Below, one piece after another: positions 1 to 9,071 of a stretch of 64,000 nt of DNA. Location of the stretch: positions 1-64,000 of the forward strand of contig CAMFGW010000005.1 of the NCBI GenBank assembly GCA_945952025.1, given 5' to 3'. The notes under the pieces are model-generated. The model was not told the DNA's origin. It searched no databases and was given only the letters and a program-made list of their open reading frames with translations. The first letter of the stretch is position 1, and each line of letters starts with the position of its first letter. A program made the position numbers and the translations under genes. This DNA comes from an uncultured Paracoccaceae bacterium. Lineage in GTDB: Bacteria > Pseudomonadota > Alphaproteobacteria > Rhodobacterales > Rhodobacteraceae.

Positions 1-51
1 AAGTGAATCAAGACGAGAGCCCCGGCGCAAGTGAATTAATAGGTCCTGACC
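1..51. other. Possible terminus of a mobile element at the window edge
   Basis: This short stretch lies beyond the yraN stop codon. It holds two copies of AAGTGAAT (starting at 1 and at 30) separated by a GC-rich piece, followed by TAGGTCCTGACCCTA, which runs into the yraN stop codon. Direct repeats plus a GGTCCTGACCC-type string remind me of transposon ends in Proteobacteria, but I cannot name an element. In many alphaproteobacteria gshB follows yraN, so an insertion here would interrupt that order. Nothing further can be read because the window ends. Confidence 0.25.
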
Positions 52-477
52 CTAGGTCCAGAGCGCGTTTTCGATGATGTCGATCCGCCCCTGCCGGTCG
101 ACCAGGGCCACGTCGATCCGCATGGGGGTCAGCGCCCCCAGGGGCTGGGTGTCGAGAAATTCTTCGGCCGCCTGCATCAGCCGCCCGGTCTGGCGCGGTG
201 TCAGGCGTTCGGCGGCATAGGCATGGGTGTCGGCGCACTTGACCTCGACAAAGACCACCTCATCGCCCAAGCGGACGATCAGGTCGATCTCGCCGCCCTT
301 CCCCCGCCAGCGCCGGGCGATTTCCGCATGGCCCTCACGCAGGTAGGCTTTCGCCACGCGGTCCTCGGCCAGAAGGCCAATCCGGTAGGCGCGCGCGCCA
401 GCAGCGGCCTTCGCGGCGCGCAGGCCGTCCGGCAGGGTGCCCCGCGTAGGGGCGGCAGAGGGTGCCAGACCGATCAT
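52..477 (-). CDS. yraN: YraN family (UPF0102) nuclease-fold protein
   Basis: A protein of 141 residues, close to the usual YraN size (about 120). The family has a restriction-endonuclease-like fold related to Holliday-junction resolvases; its cellular role is unsettled. The diagnostic stretch is visible mid-protein: RRWRGKGGEIDLIVR followed by DEVVFVEVK, giving the acidic and lysine residues of a PD-(D/E)xK-like core. The ATG overlaps the rsmI stop codon by four bases (ATGA), so the two genes are translationally coupled. This rsmI-yraN pairing next to a divergent lpoA-like gene is conserved in alphaproteobacteria. The C-terminus ends at a TAG embedded in the odd sequence at the window edge, so the last few residues could have been altered by an insertion. 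Confidence 0.9.
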   Translation of the reverse strand: MIGLAPSAAPTRGTLPDGLRAAKAAAGARAYRIGLLAEDRVAKAYLREGHAEIARRWRGKGGEIDLIVRLGDEVVFVEVKCADTHAYAAERLTPRQTGRLMQAAEEFLDTQPLGALTPMRIDVALVDRQGRIDIIENALWT

Positions 478-1433
478 TCCCCGTCATCCTTCCCGGCAGC
501 TTCCTGCCCCGCAGCTTCCTGTTCCATGGCCAGCGCGCGCTGGTAGACTTCGCGCCGCGGCAGACCCAATTCTTCGGCCACGGCCGAGGCCGCATCGCGC
601 AGGCGCAGACTGCCAAGCGCGCGCCTGATGGCCGCATCCAGATCTTCGGGCGCGGCCTTTTCGACCAGCGGCCGGTCGATCACCAGCACCACTTCGCCCT
701 TCACCGTTCGCCCTGCAAAGTCCCGCGCGAGGCTTCCCAGGGTTCCGCGCACAATCTCCTCGAATCGCTTGGTCAGTTCACGGCAGAGCGCCGCCTTGCG
801 CCCTTCGCCCCAAGCATCCGCCAATTCCCCTAACAATCGCTGAACGCGTTGGGGCGCTTCATAAAGAATCACCGTCGCCGGCACCGTGCCCAGTTCCGCG
901 AGCCACCGCCGGCGCTCGCCCTGGGCCGCGGGCGGAAAGCCTGCAAAGAGGAACCGGTCGCTCGGCAGGCCAGAGACGGTCAATGCCGCGAGGACCGCCG
1001 AAGGCCCCGGGGCCGCCGTCACCGGATGGCCGGCTTCGCCCGCGGCGCGCCCCAGCTGGTAGCCCGGATCGGCGACGAGGGGGGTTCCGGCCTCTGACGC
1101 GTAGACCACCGACCTGCCGTCGGCCAGGGCCGCGAGGATGCCGGGCCGCGCGGTCGCGCCATTGTGGTCGTGGTAGGACCAGAGGGGGCGGCCGCCAAGG
1201 GCGATGCCGTGGATGTCCATCAGGTGGCGCAGGCTCCGCGTGTCCTCGGCCACGAGGATGTCGGCCGTGGCCAGCAGGTCGAGCGCCCGGAGCGTGATGT
1301 CGCGCGCGGCTCCGATCGGCGTTGCGATGAAGGTCAGGCCGGGCGGGGCCTTCTGGGCGCCGATCCCCCGAGGCCGGCCCGCACCGGTCACACCGGTCGC
1401 CCCGGTCGCACCGTCGGGCGCGTCATTGCTCAC
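474..1433 (-). CDS. rsmI: 16S rRNA (cytidine-1402-2'-O)-methyltransferase RsmI
   Basis: RsmI uses S-adenosylmethionine to methylate the 2'-O of C1402 in the 16S rRNA decoding centre. The SAM tetrapyrrole-methylase fold is clear: LTFIATPIG near the N-terminus, AEDTRSLRHLM, SEAGTPLVADPG and AAPGPSAVLAALTVSGLP. The C-terminal helical domain follows (AVAEELGLPRREVYQRAL). I place the start at a GTG (1433) preceded by AGGGGGA eight bases upstream. The open frame continues to an ATG at 1604, but that part is low-complexity Arg/Gly and would overlap the divergent lipoprotein gene. The chosen start gives 319 residues, slightly longer than the typical 280-290 because of a Gly/Thr/Ala-rich N-terminal tail. 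It shares four bases with yraN. Confidence 0.92.
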   Translation of the reverse strand: MSNDAPDGATGATGVTGAGRPRGIGAQKAPPGLTFIATPIGAARDITLRALDLLATADILVAEDTRSLRHLMDIHGIALGGRPLWSYHDHNGATARPGILAALADGRSVVYASEAGTPLVADPGYQLGRAAGEAGHPVTAAPGPSAVLAALTVSGLPSDRFLFAGFPPAAQGERRRWLAELGTVPATVILYEAPQRVQRLLGELADAWGEGRKAALCRELTKRFEEIVRGTLGSLARDFAGRTVKGEVVLVIDRPLVEKAAPEDLDAAIRRALGSLRLRDAASAVAEELGLPRREVYQRALAMEQEAAGQEAAGKDDGE

Positions 1434-1542
1434 GTGAAATTTCCCCCTGATTCCGCCCCTTGGCGCGCGTTTACTTCCCGCCCGGTTGGGCTTACCGTTC
1501 CAGCCCGACCAACCCACCGGACGGCCCAAACGAGGTTTTCGC

Positions 1543-2721
1543 ATGTTCGCCCTTTCGCTTCCGCGCCGCAAGTTCCTGAAGACCGCCGCGACGGCAGGCG
1601 CCATTGCCCTTCTGGCGGCCTGCGGGCCGATGCCGGGCGGCCAGGCGGGGCCCGCCTTCGACAGTTCGAAGCCGGTTCCGGTCGCGCTTCTGGTGCCGTC
1701 GGGCAGCGGGAATTCGGGTGACGAGGCGCTGGCGACCGCGCTGCAGCAGGCCGCCCAGATGGCGATCGCCGATGTGGCGGGCGGCGTGAAGATCGATCTG
1801 CGTGTCTACAGCTCCGGCGCCGATCCCGCGCTTGCGGCCCAGATGGCGACGCGCGCGGCCGATGAGGGCGCGGCGATCATCCTCGGCCCGGTCTTCGGCG
1901 ATTCGGCCCTTGCCGCCGGGCAGGCGGTCGCCGGGCGCGGGATCAATGTCCTGGCCTTCTCGAACAACAGCGACGTGGCCGGGGGCAATGTCTTCATCCT
2001 GGGCCAGACGGCGCAGAACTCGGCGCGGCGGCTCGTGGGCTATGCCGCACGGCAGGGCAAGGGCGCGATCCTGATCGCGCATGAAAAGACGCCGCAGGGC
2101 GACCTGGGCAAGCGGGCGATCATGGCTGCGGCCTCGGGCACCGGCGCGAAGATCGTCGGCACGGTGCCCTACGACTTCAACGGGCCGGGCGTGACCTCGG
2201 CGGTTCCGGCCATCGTCGCGACGGCGAAATCGACGGGCGCCTCGACCCTGATGCTGACGGCCGACAGCGCGGGCGCGCTGCCGCTTCTGGCGCAGCTTCT
2301 GCCCGAACAGGGGCTTGGGCCCACTGCGATCCAGTATGCCGGCCTGACGCGGTGGGACATCCCGCAGGCGACGCTCTCGCTGCCCGCGCTTCAGGGCGGC
2401 TGGTTCACCCTGCCCGACCCGGGCCTCTCGGCGCAATTCCAGAGCCGCTATGCCGCCGCCTACGGCCAGTCGCCGCATCCGATCGCGGGCCTGGCCTATG
2501 ACGGGATCGCGGCGGTTGCGGCCCTGGTGAAGTCGGGCCGGCCGAACCCCTTCTCGTCCTCGTCGCTTACACAGGCGGCGGGCTTTGCGGGCGTCAACGG
2601 CGTCTTCCGCCTGCTGCCGGACGGCACGAACCAGCGTGGCCTTGCCGTCGCGCAGATCCAGAACGGCCAGCCGGTCGTGATCGACCCCGCGCCCCGCAGC
2701 TTCGGAGGCCTTGGGCTCTGA
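1543..2721 (+). CDS. Penicillin-binding protein activator, LpoA-like lipoprotein
   Basis: A protein of 392 residues with a lipoprotein signal: basic PRRKFLK, a hydrophobic run, then LLAAC with the lipidated cysteine at residue 27. The twin arginines before FLK suggest Tat export. The rest is a type I periplasmic-binding fold (Leu/Ile/Val-binding-like; PVPVALLVPSGSG, IILGPVFGDSALAAG, YDGIAAVAALV) as found in the C-terminal half of LpoA. LpoA stimulates peptidoglycan synthesis by PBP1A; alphaproteobacterial homologues keep only this domain. The ATG at 1543 places the signal peptide at the N-terminus; an earlier in-frame ATG at 1486 would add a non-signal extension. It is divergent from rsmI, a conserved arrangement, and ends five bases before glnD. 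Its PBP partner here is inferred from the family. Confidence 0.8.
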   Translation: MFALSLPRRKFLKTAATAGAIALLAACGPMPGGQAGPAFDSSKPVPVALLVPSGSGNSGDEALATALQQAAQMAIADVAGGVKIDLRVYSSGADPALAAQMATRAADEGAAIILGPVFGDSALAAGQAVAGRGINVLAFSNNSDVAGGNVFILGQTAQNSARRLVGYAARQGKGAILIAHEKTPQGDLGKRAIMAAASGTGAKIVGTVPYDFNGPGVTSAVPAIVATAKSTGASTLMLTADSAGALPLLAQLLPEQGLGPTAIQYAGLTRWDIPQATLSLPALQGGWFTLPDPGLSAQFQSRYAAAYGQSPHPIAGLAYDGIAAVAALVKSGRPNPFSSSSLTQAAGFAGVNGVFRLLPDGTNQRGLAVAQIQNGQPVVIDPAPRSFGGLGL

Positions 2722-2726
2722 CCGGG

Positions 2727-5471
2727 ATGACGGCCGCGTCGGCGCCTGCCCTGACCGACGCGCCCGAGGCTTTCGCGGACGCGCTGGTGCCGGCGGTCCT
2801 TGCCACCCCGGACGCAGCCGAGCGACGGGCGATCATCGTGCGCGCGCTCGCCGATGCCCGGCGGACTGCGCTTTCCCGGATCGACGCCGGTTTCACGGCC
2901 CAGCCGCGCGCGGCCCGCGCGGCGATCCGGGCGCGGTCCGACCTGGCGGACGCCACGCTGACCGCGCTCTTCCGGCTGGCGACCGGGACGCTTCACCCCG
3001 CGCCGAACCCGACCGAGGCCGAGCGCCTGTCGGTCCTTGCGGTCGGCGGCTACGGCCGGGCGGAACTCGCGCCCTTTTCCGACATCGACATCCTGTTCCT
3101 GACCCCCTGGAAGGTGACTGCCTGGGCGGAAAGCGTCATCGAGACGATGCTTTACATCCTGTGGGACCTGAAGCTGAAGATCGGCCATTCCAGCCGCTCG
3201 CTGGCCGATTGCCTGCGGCTCGGGCGCGAGGACATGACGATCCGCACCGCCCTTCTGGAACACCGCTTCGTCACCGGCGACGCGGCCCTTGCGACCGAGT
3301 TGCGCCACCGGCTCAGGCAGGACCTGTTCCTGGGCACCGCCGCCGAATTCATCGAGGCAAAGCTTCTGGAACGCGCCGAACGCCACAAGCGGCAGGGCGG
3401 CCAGCGCTATGTGCTGGAACCCAACGTGAAAGAGGGCAAGGGGGGCCTGCGCGACCTGCAGACGCTCTACTGGATCTCCAAATACATCCACGGGGTCGGC
3501 AATGTCGAAGATCTGGTGGCCGAGGGCGTCTTTCGCCGCGAGGAATACGAGAACTTCGCCGCGGCCGAGGATTTCCTCTGGTCGGTGCGCAGCCACATGC
3601 ACCAGATTGCCGGCCGGGCCGTCGAAAAGCTGTCCTTCGACCTGCAGGTCGAGGTGGCGGCGCGCATGGGCTACCAGGACGCGGGCGGGCGCCGGGCGGT
3701 CGAGCATTTCATGCAGGACTATTTCCGCCATGCAACGCGGGTGGGCGATCTGACCCGGGTCTTCCTGGCCGCGCTCGAAGAGCGGCACCTGAAGAGCGAG
3801 GCGGCCGTGCCGGGCAACGCGCGCCGCCGTCGCAAGGTGCCGGCGGGCTACCGGATCGACAGGGGGCGGCTCAACATCGCCGACCCGGAGGCCTTCCTCA
3901 AGGACAAGCTGAACCTTCTGCGCATCTTCGAAGAGGGGCTGCGGTCGGGCCTGCTGATCCACCCCGACGCCATGCGCCTTGTGTCGGCGAACCTGCAGCT
4001 GATCGACGACGACATGCGTGAGGACCGCGAGGCGGTGCGCATCTTCCTTGACCTTCTATTGAAGCACGGCAACCCGGAACGGGCGCTTCGGCGGATGAAC
4101 GAGCTTGGGGTCCTGTCGGCCTTCCTGCCCGAGTTCGAGCCGATCGTCGCGATGATGCAGTTCAACGTCTACCACCACTATACGGTCGACGAACATACGA
4201 TCCAGACCATCTCGACCCTCGCGCAGATCGAACGCGAGGAGCTGATCGAGGAACTGCCGCTGTCCTCCTCGATCCTCAAGGAAGGGGTGAACCGCAGGAT
4301 CCTCTATGTCGCCCTCCTGCTCCATGACATCGGCAAGGGCCGGCCCGAGGATCACGCGATCCTCGGCGCCCAGATCGCCCGGCGGGTCTGCCCGCGCCTT
4401 GGCCTGACGCCCGAGGAAAGCGAGACGGTCGAATGGCTGGTGCGCTATCACCTGGTCATGTCCGACATGGCGCAGAAGCGCGACATCGGCGACCCGCGCA
4501 CCGTGCGCGACTTTGCCAAGGTGGTGAAGACGCGCCGGCGGCTCGACCTTCTGACGGTGCTGACGGTCTGCGACATCAGGGGTGTCGGGCCGACGACCTG
4601 GAACAACTGGAAGGCCATGCTCCTGCGCCGGCTGCATGCCGACACGGCCGAGGCGCTGGAAGCGGGGCTCGAGCATGTGAACCGCGAAAAGCGCACGGAC
4701 GAGGCCAAGCGGGCGCTGCGCGAGGCGCTGCCGGACTGGGACGCGCGCGACCTTCGTGCCGAGCTTGCGCGTCATTACGACCCCTATTGGCAGGGGCTGT
4801 CGACCGAGGCGCACATGATCTTCGCCCGGCTTCTGCGCGACATTCCCGACGCGGAAATCCGCATCGACATCGAACCCGACGCCGACCGCGACGCGACGCG
4901 GGCGGCCTTTGCGCTGGCCGACCATCCGGGCATCTTCTCGCGGCTGGCCGGGGCCTTGGCGCTGTCGGGCGCGAACGTGGTCGATGCGCGGACCTACACG
5001 TCGCGCGACGGCTATGCGACCGCGGTCTTCTGGGTGCAGGACGCCGAGGGCCATCCCTATGACCCCGAGCGCATTCCCCGCCTGCGCCAGATGATCGACA
5101 AGACGCTGAAGGGCGAGGTCGTGGCGCGCGAGGCGCTGAAGGATCGTGACAAGATCAAGAAGAGCCAGCGCCAGTTCCGCTTTCCGACCCACATCACCTT
5201 CGACAACGAAGGATCGGACATCTACACGATCATCGAGGTCGATACCCGCGACCGGCCGGCGCTGCTTTACGACCTGACTCGGACGCTCGCGGCCAACAAC
5301 ATCTACATCGCCAGCGCCGTCATTGCGACCTATGGGGCGCAGGTCGTCGACAGTTTCTACGTCAAGGACATGTTCGGCTTGAAACTGCACTCGAAGCTGA
5401 AGCAGGAAGCGCTGGAAAAGAAACTCCGCAGCGCGATCACCGAAGGCGCAGAGCGAGCCACCGCCGAATGA
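2727..5471 (+). CDS. glnD: [Protein-PII] uridylyltransferase / uridylyl-removing enzyme
   Basis: GlnD senses glutamine and adds UMP to, or removes it from, PII proteins, setting nitrogen status. The 914 residues show the full family order. A nucleotidyltransferase domain has GGYGRAELAPFSDIDILFL (107-125), where the two Asp residues bind metal. A linker is followed by an HD phosphohydrolase domain with LLHDIGKGRPEDH near residue 531. Two ACT domains follow, around 730-770 (DHPGIFSRLAGALALSGANV) and 840-880 (DRPALLYDLTRTLAANNIYI), which sense glutamine. The length matches alphaproteobacterial GlnD (about 920-940). The murJ start codon overlaps the stop codon by four bases, a linkage commonly seen in Rhodobacterales. 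Confidence 0.97.
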   Translation: MTAASAPALTDAPEAFADALVPAVLATPDAAERRAIIVRALADARRTALSRIDAGFTAQPRAARAAIRARSDLADATLTALFRLATGTLHPAPNPTEAERLSVLAVGGYGRAELAPFSDIDILFLTPWKVTAWAESVIETMLYILWDLKLKIGHSSRSLADCLRLGREDMTIRTALLEHRFVTGDAALATELRHRLRQDLFLGTAAEFIEAKLLERAERHKRQGGQRYVLEPNVKEGKGGLRDLQTLYWISKYIHGVGNVEDLVAEGVFRREEYENFAAAEDFLWSVRSHMHQIAGRAVEKLSFDLQVEVAARMGYQDAGGRRAVEHFMQDYFRHATRVGDLTRVFLAALEERHLKSEAAVPGNARRRRKVPAGYRIDRGRLNIADPEAFLKDKLNLLRIFEEGLRSGLLIHPDAMRLVSANLQLIDDDMREDREAVRIFLDLLLKHGNPERALRRMNELGVLSAFLPEFEPIVAMMQFNVYHHYTVDEHTIQTISTLAQIEREELIEELPLSSSILKEGVNRRILYVALLLHDIGKGRPEDHAILGAQIARRVCPRLGLTPEESETVEWLVRYHLVMSDMAQKRDIGDPRTVRDFAKVVKTRRRLDLLTVLTVCDIRGVGPTTWNNWKAMLLRRLHADTAEALEAGLEHVNREKRTDEAKRALREALPDWDARDLRAELARHYDPYWQGLSTEAHMIFARLLRDIPDAEIRIDIEPDADRDATRAAFALADHPGIFSRLAGALALSGANVVDARTYTSRDGYATAVFWVQDAEGHPYDPERIPRLRQMIDKTLKGEVVAREALKDRDKIKKSQRQFRFPTHITFDNEGSDIYTIIEVDTRDRPALLYDLTRTLAANNIYIASAVIATYGAQVVDSFYVKDMFGLKLHSKLKQEALEKKLRSAITEGAERATAE

Positions 5472-7003
5472 AACCCATCCGCCTGATGCGCGGCTTCCTG
5501 ACCGTGGGGGCCTGGACGCTTCTCAGCCGCATCGCGGGCTTTGCCCGCGACGTGCAGACCGCGAACTTCCTTGGCACCGGCCCGATGGCCGAAGCCTTCC
5601 TGGTGGCCTTTTCGCTGCCGAACATGTTCCGCCGCTTCTTCGCCGAAGGCGCCTTCAACGCGGCCTTCGTGCCGATCTTCTCCAAGAAGCTCGAAGAGGA
5701 CGACCAAAGGGCCGCCCGCGAGTTCGCCGAGGATGCCTTCACCGGCCTTGCGCTGGTGGTCGCGCTCTTTTCCATCGTCGCCATGGTGGGGATGCGCTGG
5801 CTTGTCCTAGCCATGGCCTCTGGCTTTGCCGGGGACGAAAGGCTGGAGCTCGCCATCCGCTATGGCGAGATCTGCTTTCCCTACATCTTCTTCATCTCTC
5901 TGACCGCCCTTCTGTCGGGCCTTCTGAACGCGGGCGGGCGGTTTGCGGCGGCGGCGGGGGCGCCGGTCGTCCTGAACGTGATCTTCCTGGGCGCCATGGC
6001 GCTGGCGCATTACTGGGGCTGGGACATGGGGCTGACGCTCGCCTGGTCGACGCCGCTGACCGGGTTCCTGCAGCTTGCCATCGTCTGGATCGCCGCCTGG
6101 CGCATGGGCTATCCGCTACGCTTCCGCCGCCCGCGCTTCACGGTCGACATCAGGCGCCTTCTGACCATCGCCTTTCCGTCGGTGATGGCGGGGGGCGTGG
6201 TGCAGATCAACCTTCTGGTCGGGCGCCAGGTCGGCAGCCATTTCGAGGGCGCGATCGCCTGGCTGAACTATGCCGACCGGCTTTACCAGCTGCCGCTGGG
6301 CGTCGTCGGCATCGCCATCGGCATCGTGCTGCTGCCCGACATCTCGCGCCGGCTGAAGGCCGAGGATGTGGTCGGCAGCCGCTACGCCCTGTCGCGCGCG
6401 ACCGAGTTCGCGCTGTTCCTGACAATCCCCGCCGCCGTGGCGCTGATGGTCATTCCGGTGCCGCTGATTTCGGTCCTGTTCCAAAGGGGCGAGTTCACCG
6501 CCGCCGACACCGCGCCCACGGCCCTGACGCTTGCCGTCTATGGCGCGGGGCTGCCGGCGTTCGTTCTGCAAAAGGTGCTGCAGCCGCTCTACTTCGCGCG
6601 AGAAGACACGCGGACGCCCTTCCACTATGCGATTCATTCGATGATCGTGAATGCGGCGCTTGCCATCGGGCTCATGCCCTTCGTGGGCTTCATCGCCGCG
6701 GCCCTTGGCACGACGATTTCCGGCTGGACCATGACCGCCCAGCTTTGGTGGGGCAGCCGCAAGATGGGCGATGCCGCGCGGCCCGACGCCCGGCTTCTGT
6801 CGCGCCTGCCCCGCATTGTCGCGGCGTCCGCGCTGATGGGGGCGGTGCTGTGGTTCGCCGCCGACCGGATGGCGCCGATGCTGGCGCCGACGGGGCACCG
6901 TTACATCGGGCTGACGCTTCTGTGCCTTCTGGGTTTTGTCAGTTACGGGCTGGCGGCGCTGGCGTTCGGCGCGGCGAGGCCGTCGGATTTCCGGCGCGGG
7001 TAG
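5468..7003 (+). CDS. murJ: Lipid II flippase MurJ (MviN)
   Basis: MurJ flips lipid-linked peptidoglycan precursor (lipid II) across the inner membrane. The 511-residue protein is strongly hydrophobic with about 14 predicted membrane spans. It begins with a typical MviN N-terminus (RGFLTVGAWTLLSRIAGFARD, a few residues in) containing the conserved Arg residues of the central cavity, then AFLVAFSLPNMFRRFFAEGAFNAAFVP. These fit the MOP exporter superfamily. The ATG lies inside the glnD stop codon (four-base overlap), so it is translationally coupled. It is followed after 17 bases by the first copy of the convergent-junction repeat and by no other obvious terminator. Confidence 0.96.
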   Translation: MKPIRLMRGFLTVGAWTLLSRIAGFARDVQTANFLGTGPMAEAFLVAFSLPNMFRRFFAEGAFNAAFVPIFSKKLEEDDQRAAREFAEDAFTGLALVVALFSIVAMVGMRWLVLAMASGFAGDERLELAIRYGEICFPYIFFISLTALLSGLLNAGGRFAAAAGAPVVLNVIFLGAMALAHYWGWDMGLTLAWSTPLTGFLQLAIVWIAAWRMGYPLRFRRPRFTVDIRRLLTIAFPSVMAGGVVQINLLVGRQVGSHFEGAIAWLNYADRLYQLPLGVVGIAIGIVLLPDISRRLKAEDVVGSRYALSRATEFALFLTIPAAVALMVIPVPLISVLFQRGEFTAADTAPTALTLAVYGAGLPAFVLQKVLQPLYFAREDTRTPFHYAIHSMIVNAALAIGLMPFVGFIAAALGTTISGWTMTAQLWWGSRKMGDAARPDARLLSRLPRIVAASALMGAVLWFAADRMAPMLAPTGHRYIGLTLLCLLGFVSYGLAALAFGAARPSDFRRG

Positions 7004-7020
7004 CGGCGAAAGGGCGGGGT

Positions 7021-7221
7021 GGCAGAGGCCCGTGCCTCTGCCATGCGGTGGCGCGGCCCTTTGTCCCCGCCGATGGCCCCAAAGGCCACCGGCCAGCGCC
7101 CGCCCCGCCGATGGCGGGCGCTTCCGCGCCCACCGGGGCAGGCGCCGGCCTTTGTTGATCTGCGACACCGAGGGTCCAGCGGGGCCGTTTCTCTGCGGGC
7201 GGGGAAACGCGGTGCGTTTCC
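7021..7221 (+). repeat. Convergent-junction structured repeat, copy 1
   Basis: A 201-base element between the murJ stop and the stop of the convergent rhomboid-like gene. It begins with a perfect hairpin, GGCAGAGGC / GCCTCTGCC (7021-7042). A GC-rich region follows, containing the hairpin GCGCCCGCC / GGCGGGCGC with a short loop. Next come a CACCGGGGCAGGCGC block, a less structured GTTGATCTGCGACACC segment, and a terminal palindrome GGAAACGC-GGT-GCGTTTCC (7203-7221). The same order recurs at 26.4 kb, and inverted at 38.5 and 47.7 kb. It does not encode a conserved peptide in any frame across copies. Confidence 0.85.
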
Positions 7222-7258
7222 TTTTTCCGCCCGTCGGAAGCGGTGGGGCCTTGCCCCC

Positions 7259-7945
7259 CTACCGCCGCCGGATACGCGCCAGCATCGCCTGCGGCCCCCC
7301 CGGCGCCACCAGGAACGACAGGCCGAAGCCGATCACGAAGCCCGCGATATTGGCGAACCAGGTCGGGCTTGCGCCAAAAAGGGCGGCAAAGACCAGCTGG
7401 ATCACCATGATCCCGCCGATGAGCGTGAAGGCCCGAAGCGGGTTCGCCCGCTGCTGGCCGAGCCGGACCCAGAGGATGAAGGTGAAGGCGCCGATCAGCC
7501 CGTAGGCGGGGGTGAAGCCCCCGGTCAGCCAGCCGGTCACGCCCGGCATCAGCCCGAAGACCAGCGCCCCGCCGATGGCCGATCCGAAGAAGATCGCAAG
7601 GAAGGCCGCCGCGCTGAAGGCCTCGGTCACCGCCTTGCCCAGGGCTATGATGAAGACGCCGGCCATCAGCGCCTCGACCGGGCCGGAATGGACGAACGGG
7701 TAGGACAGGATGCGGACCATGTCCCAGATCGGCCATTCGTGGCGGGCCATCATCTCCTTGAAAAGCGCTGCGTTGAAGCCGAAGTTGCCGATCGCGACCG
7801 ACCGCCAACCCGACGCCGCATCGCCGCCACCAAAGCCCATGCCGCCGAGCGCCAGCACCACCTCGATCGCGATCATCGGCAGCAGAACCGCCCAGACGAC
7901 CGGCGCGACCGGATTGAAGGGGCTTTCCCCGTAGCCGTTCTGCAT
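7259..7945 (-). CDS. Rhomboid-like membrane protein lacking catalytic residues
   Basis: A polytopic membrane protein of 228 residues, with about six hydrophobic spans and the general rhomboid fold ([15 protein letters not shown], then [11 protein letters not shown]). Active rhomboids need a GxSG serine and a histidine in the last core helix. Here the serine-motif region reads [13 protein letters not shown] (142-154), with no serine, and the histidine position reads FANIAGF (197-203), with Asn. The usual second His and Asn after the first conserved His86 are also replaced. It is therefore probably a pseudoprotease acting by binding membrane proteins. The start is taken at MQNGYGESP; longer in-frame starts would add a non-hydrophobic tail overlapping the trpS leader. 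It is divergent from trpS. Confidence 0.75.
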   Translation of the reverse strand: MQNGYGESPFNPVAPVVWAVLLPMIAIEVVLALGGMGFGGGDAASGWRSVAIGNFGFNAALFKEMMARHEWPIWDMVRILSYPFVHSGPVEALMAGVFIIALGKAVTEAFSAAAFLAIFFGSAIGGALVFGLMPGVTGWLTGGFTPAYGLIGAFTFILWVRLGQQRANPLRAFTLIGGIMVIQLVFAALFGASPTWFANIAGFVIGFGLSFLVAPGGPQAMLARIRRR

Positions 7946-8039
7946 TCCCCACCCCGTTCCGGAACGGCCCTGCCCCTTGCAAGCGCCCGCCCCCATGCGA
8001 TACGCGAGGCCGCAGCCCTTTTCCAGCCCGAGGCCCGCC

Positions 8040-9065
8040 ATGTCCACCAGCTTTACGCCCCGCATCTTCTCCGGCATCCAGCCGTCGGGGGGGCTGACGC
8101 TCGGCAATTACCTTGGTGCCCTGAAGCGGTTCGTCCAGAAGCAGGACGAGGGGATCGAGACGATCTACTGCCTTGTCGACCTGCATGCGATCACCGTCTG
8201 GCAGGACCCGGAGCGGCTCCGCCACCAGACGCGCGAGGCGGCGGCGGGCTTCATTGCGGCGGGGATCGACCCCAAACGCTCGATCCTCTTCAACCAGAGC
8301 CAGGTGCCGGGGCATGCGCAACTTGCCTGGATCTTCAATTGCGTGGCGCGCATGGGCTGGATGGGCCGGATGACCCAGTGGAAGGACAAGACCGCCGGCA
8401 AGAATGCGGAAGCCGAAAGCCTTGGCCTATTCGCCTACCCCTCGCTGATGGCGGCCGACATCCTGCTGTATCACGCGACCCATGTGCCGGTCGGCGAGGA
8501 CCAGAAGCAGCATCTGGAACTGACCCGCGACATCGCCATCAAGTTCAACCATGACTACAAGGTCGACTTCTTCCCGATCACCGAGCCGGTGATCGAAGGA
8601 GCCGCGACGCGGGTCATGTCGCTGCGCGACGGGTCGAAGAAGATGTCGAAGTCCGACCCCTCGGACCAGAGCCGCATCAACCTGACCGACGATGCCGACA
8701 CGATTGCGCAGAAGTTCCGCAAGGCGCGCACCGATGCCGAGCCGCTTCCGGAGACGCTCGCGGGTCTCAAGGACCGGCCCGAAGCGCGCAACCTCGTCAA
8801 CATCTACGCAGCACTCGCCGACATGTCGCCCGAGGCCGTGTTGGCTGACTATGCCGGCAAGGGCTTTGGCGCCTTCAAGCCCGCGCTCGCCGATCTGGCG
8901 GTGGCGAAGCTGTCGCCGATCACGGCCGAGATGTCGCGCCTCATGGCCGACCCGGCCGAGATCGACCGCACGCTGGGCGAAGGCGCCGACCGGGCCGACG
9001 CCATCGCCCAGCCGATCCTTGCGCGCGCGATGGAAATCACGGGGATGATCCGCTCGCGGCGCTAG
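8040..9065 (+). CDS. trpS: Tryptophanyl-tRNA synthetase
   Basis: This class I aminoacyl-tRNA synthetase charges tRNA-Trp. The 341 residues show the HIGH-equivalent [15 protein letters not shown] (15-29), the family segment GRMTQWKDK, the motif [17 protein letters not shown], and KKMSKSD near residue 200, the canonical KMSKS signature. Length matches bacterial TrpRS (330-350). The start is the ATG at 8040, which puts the Rossmann fold at the N-terminus; an earlier in-frame ATG at 7977 would overlap the divergent rhomboid leader region. It ends six bases from the stop codon of the convergent AraC gene, with no room for a separate terminator. Confidence 0.97.
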   Translation: MSTSFTPRIFSGIQPSGGLTLGNYLGALKRFVQKQDEGIETIYCLVDLHAITVWQDPERLRHQTREAAAGFIAAGIDPKRSILFNQSQVPGHAQLAWIFNCVARMGWMGRMTQWKDKTAGKNAEAESLGLFAYPSLMAADILLYHATHVPVGEDQKQHLELTRDIAIKFNHDYKVDFFPITEPVIEGAATRVMSLRDGSKKMSKSDPSDQSRINLTDDADTIAQKFRKARTDAEPLPETLAGLKDRPEARNLVNIYAALADMSPEAVLADYAGKGFGAFKPALADLAVAKLSPITAEMSRLMADPAEIDRTLGEGADRADAIAQPILARAMEITGMIRSRR

Positions 9066-9071
9066 GGTCCG

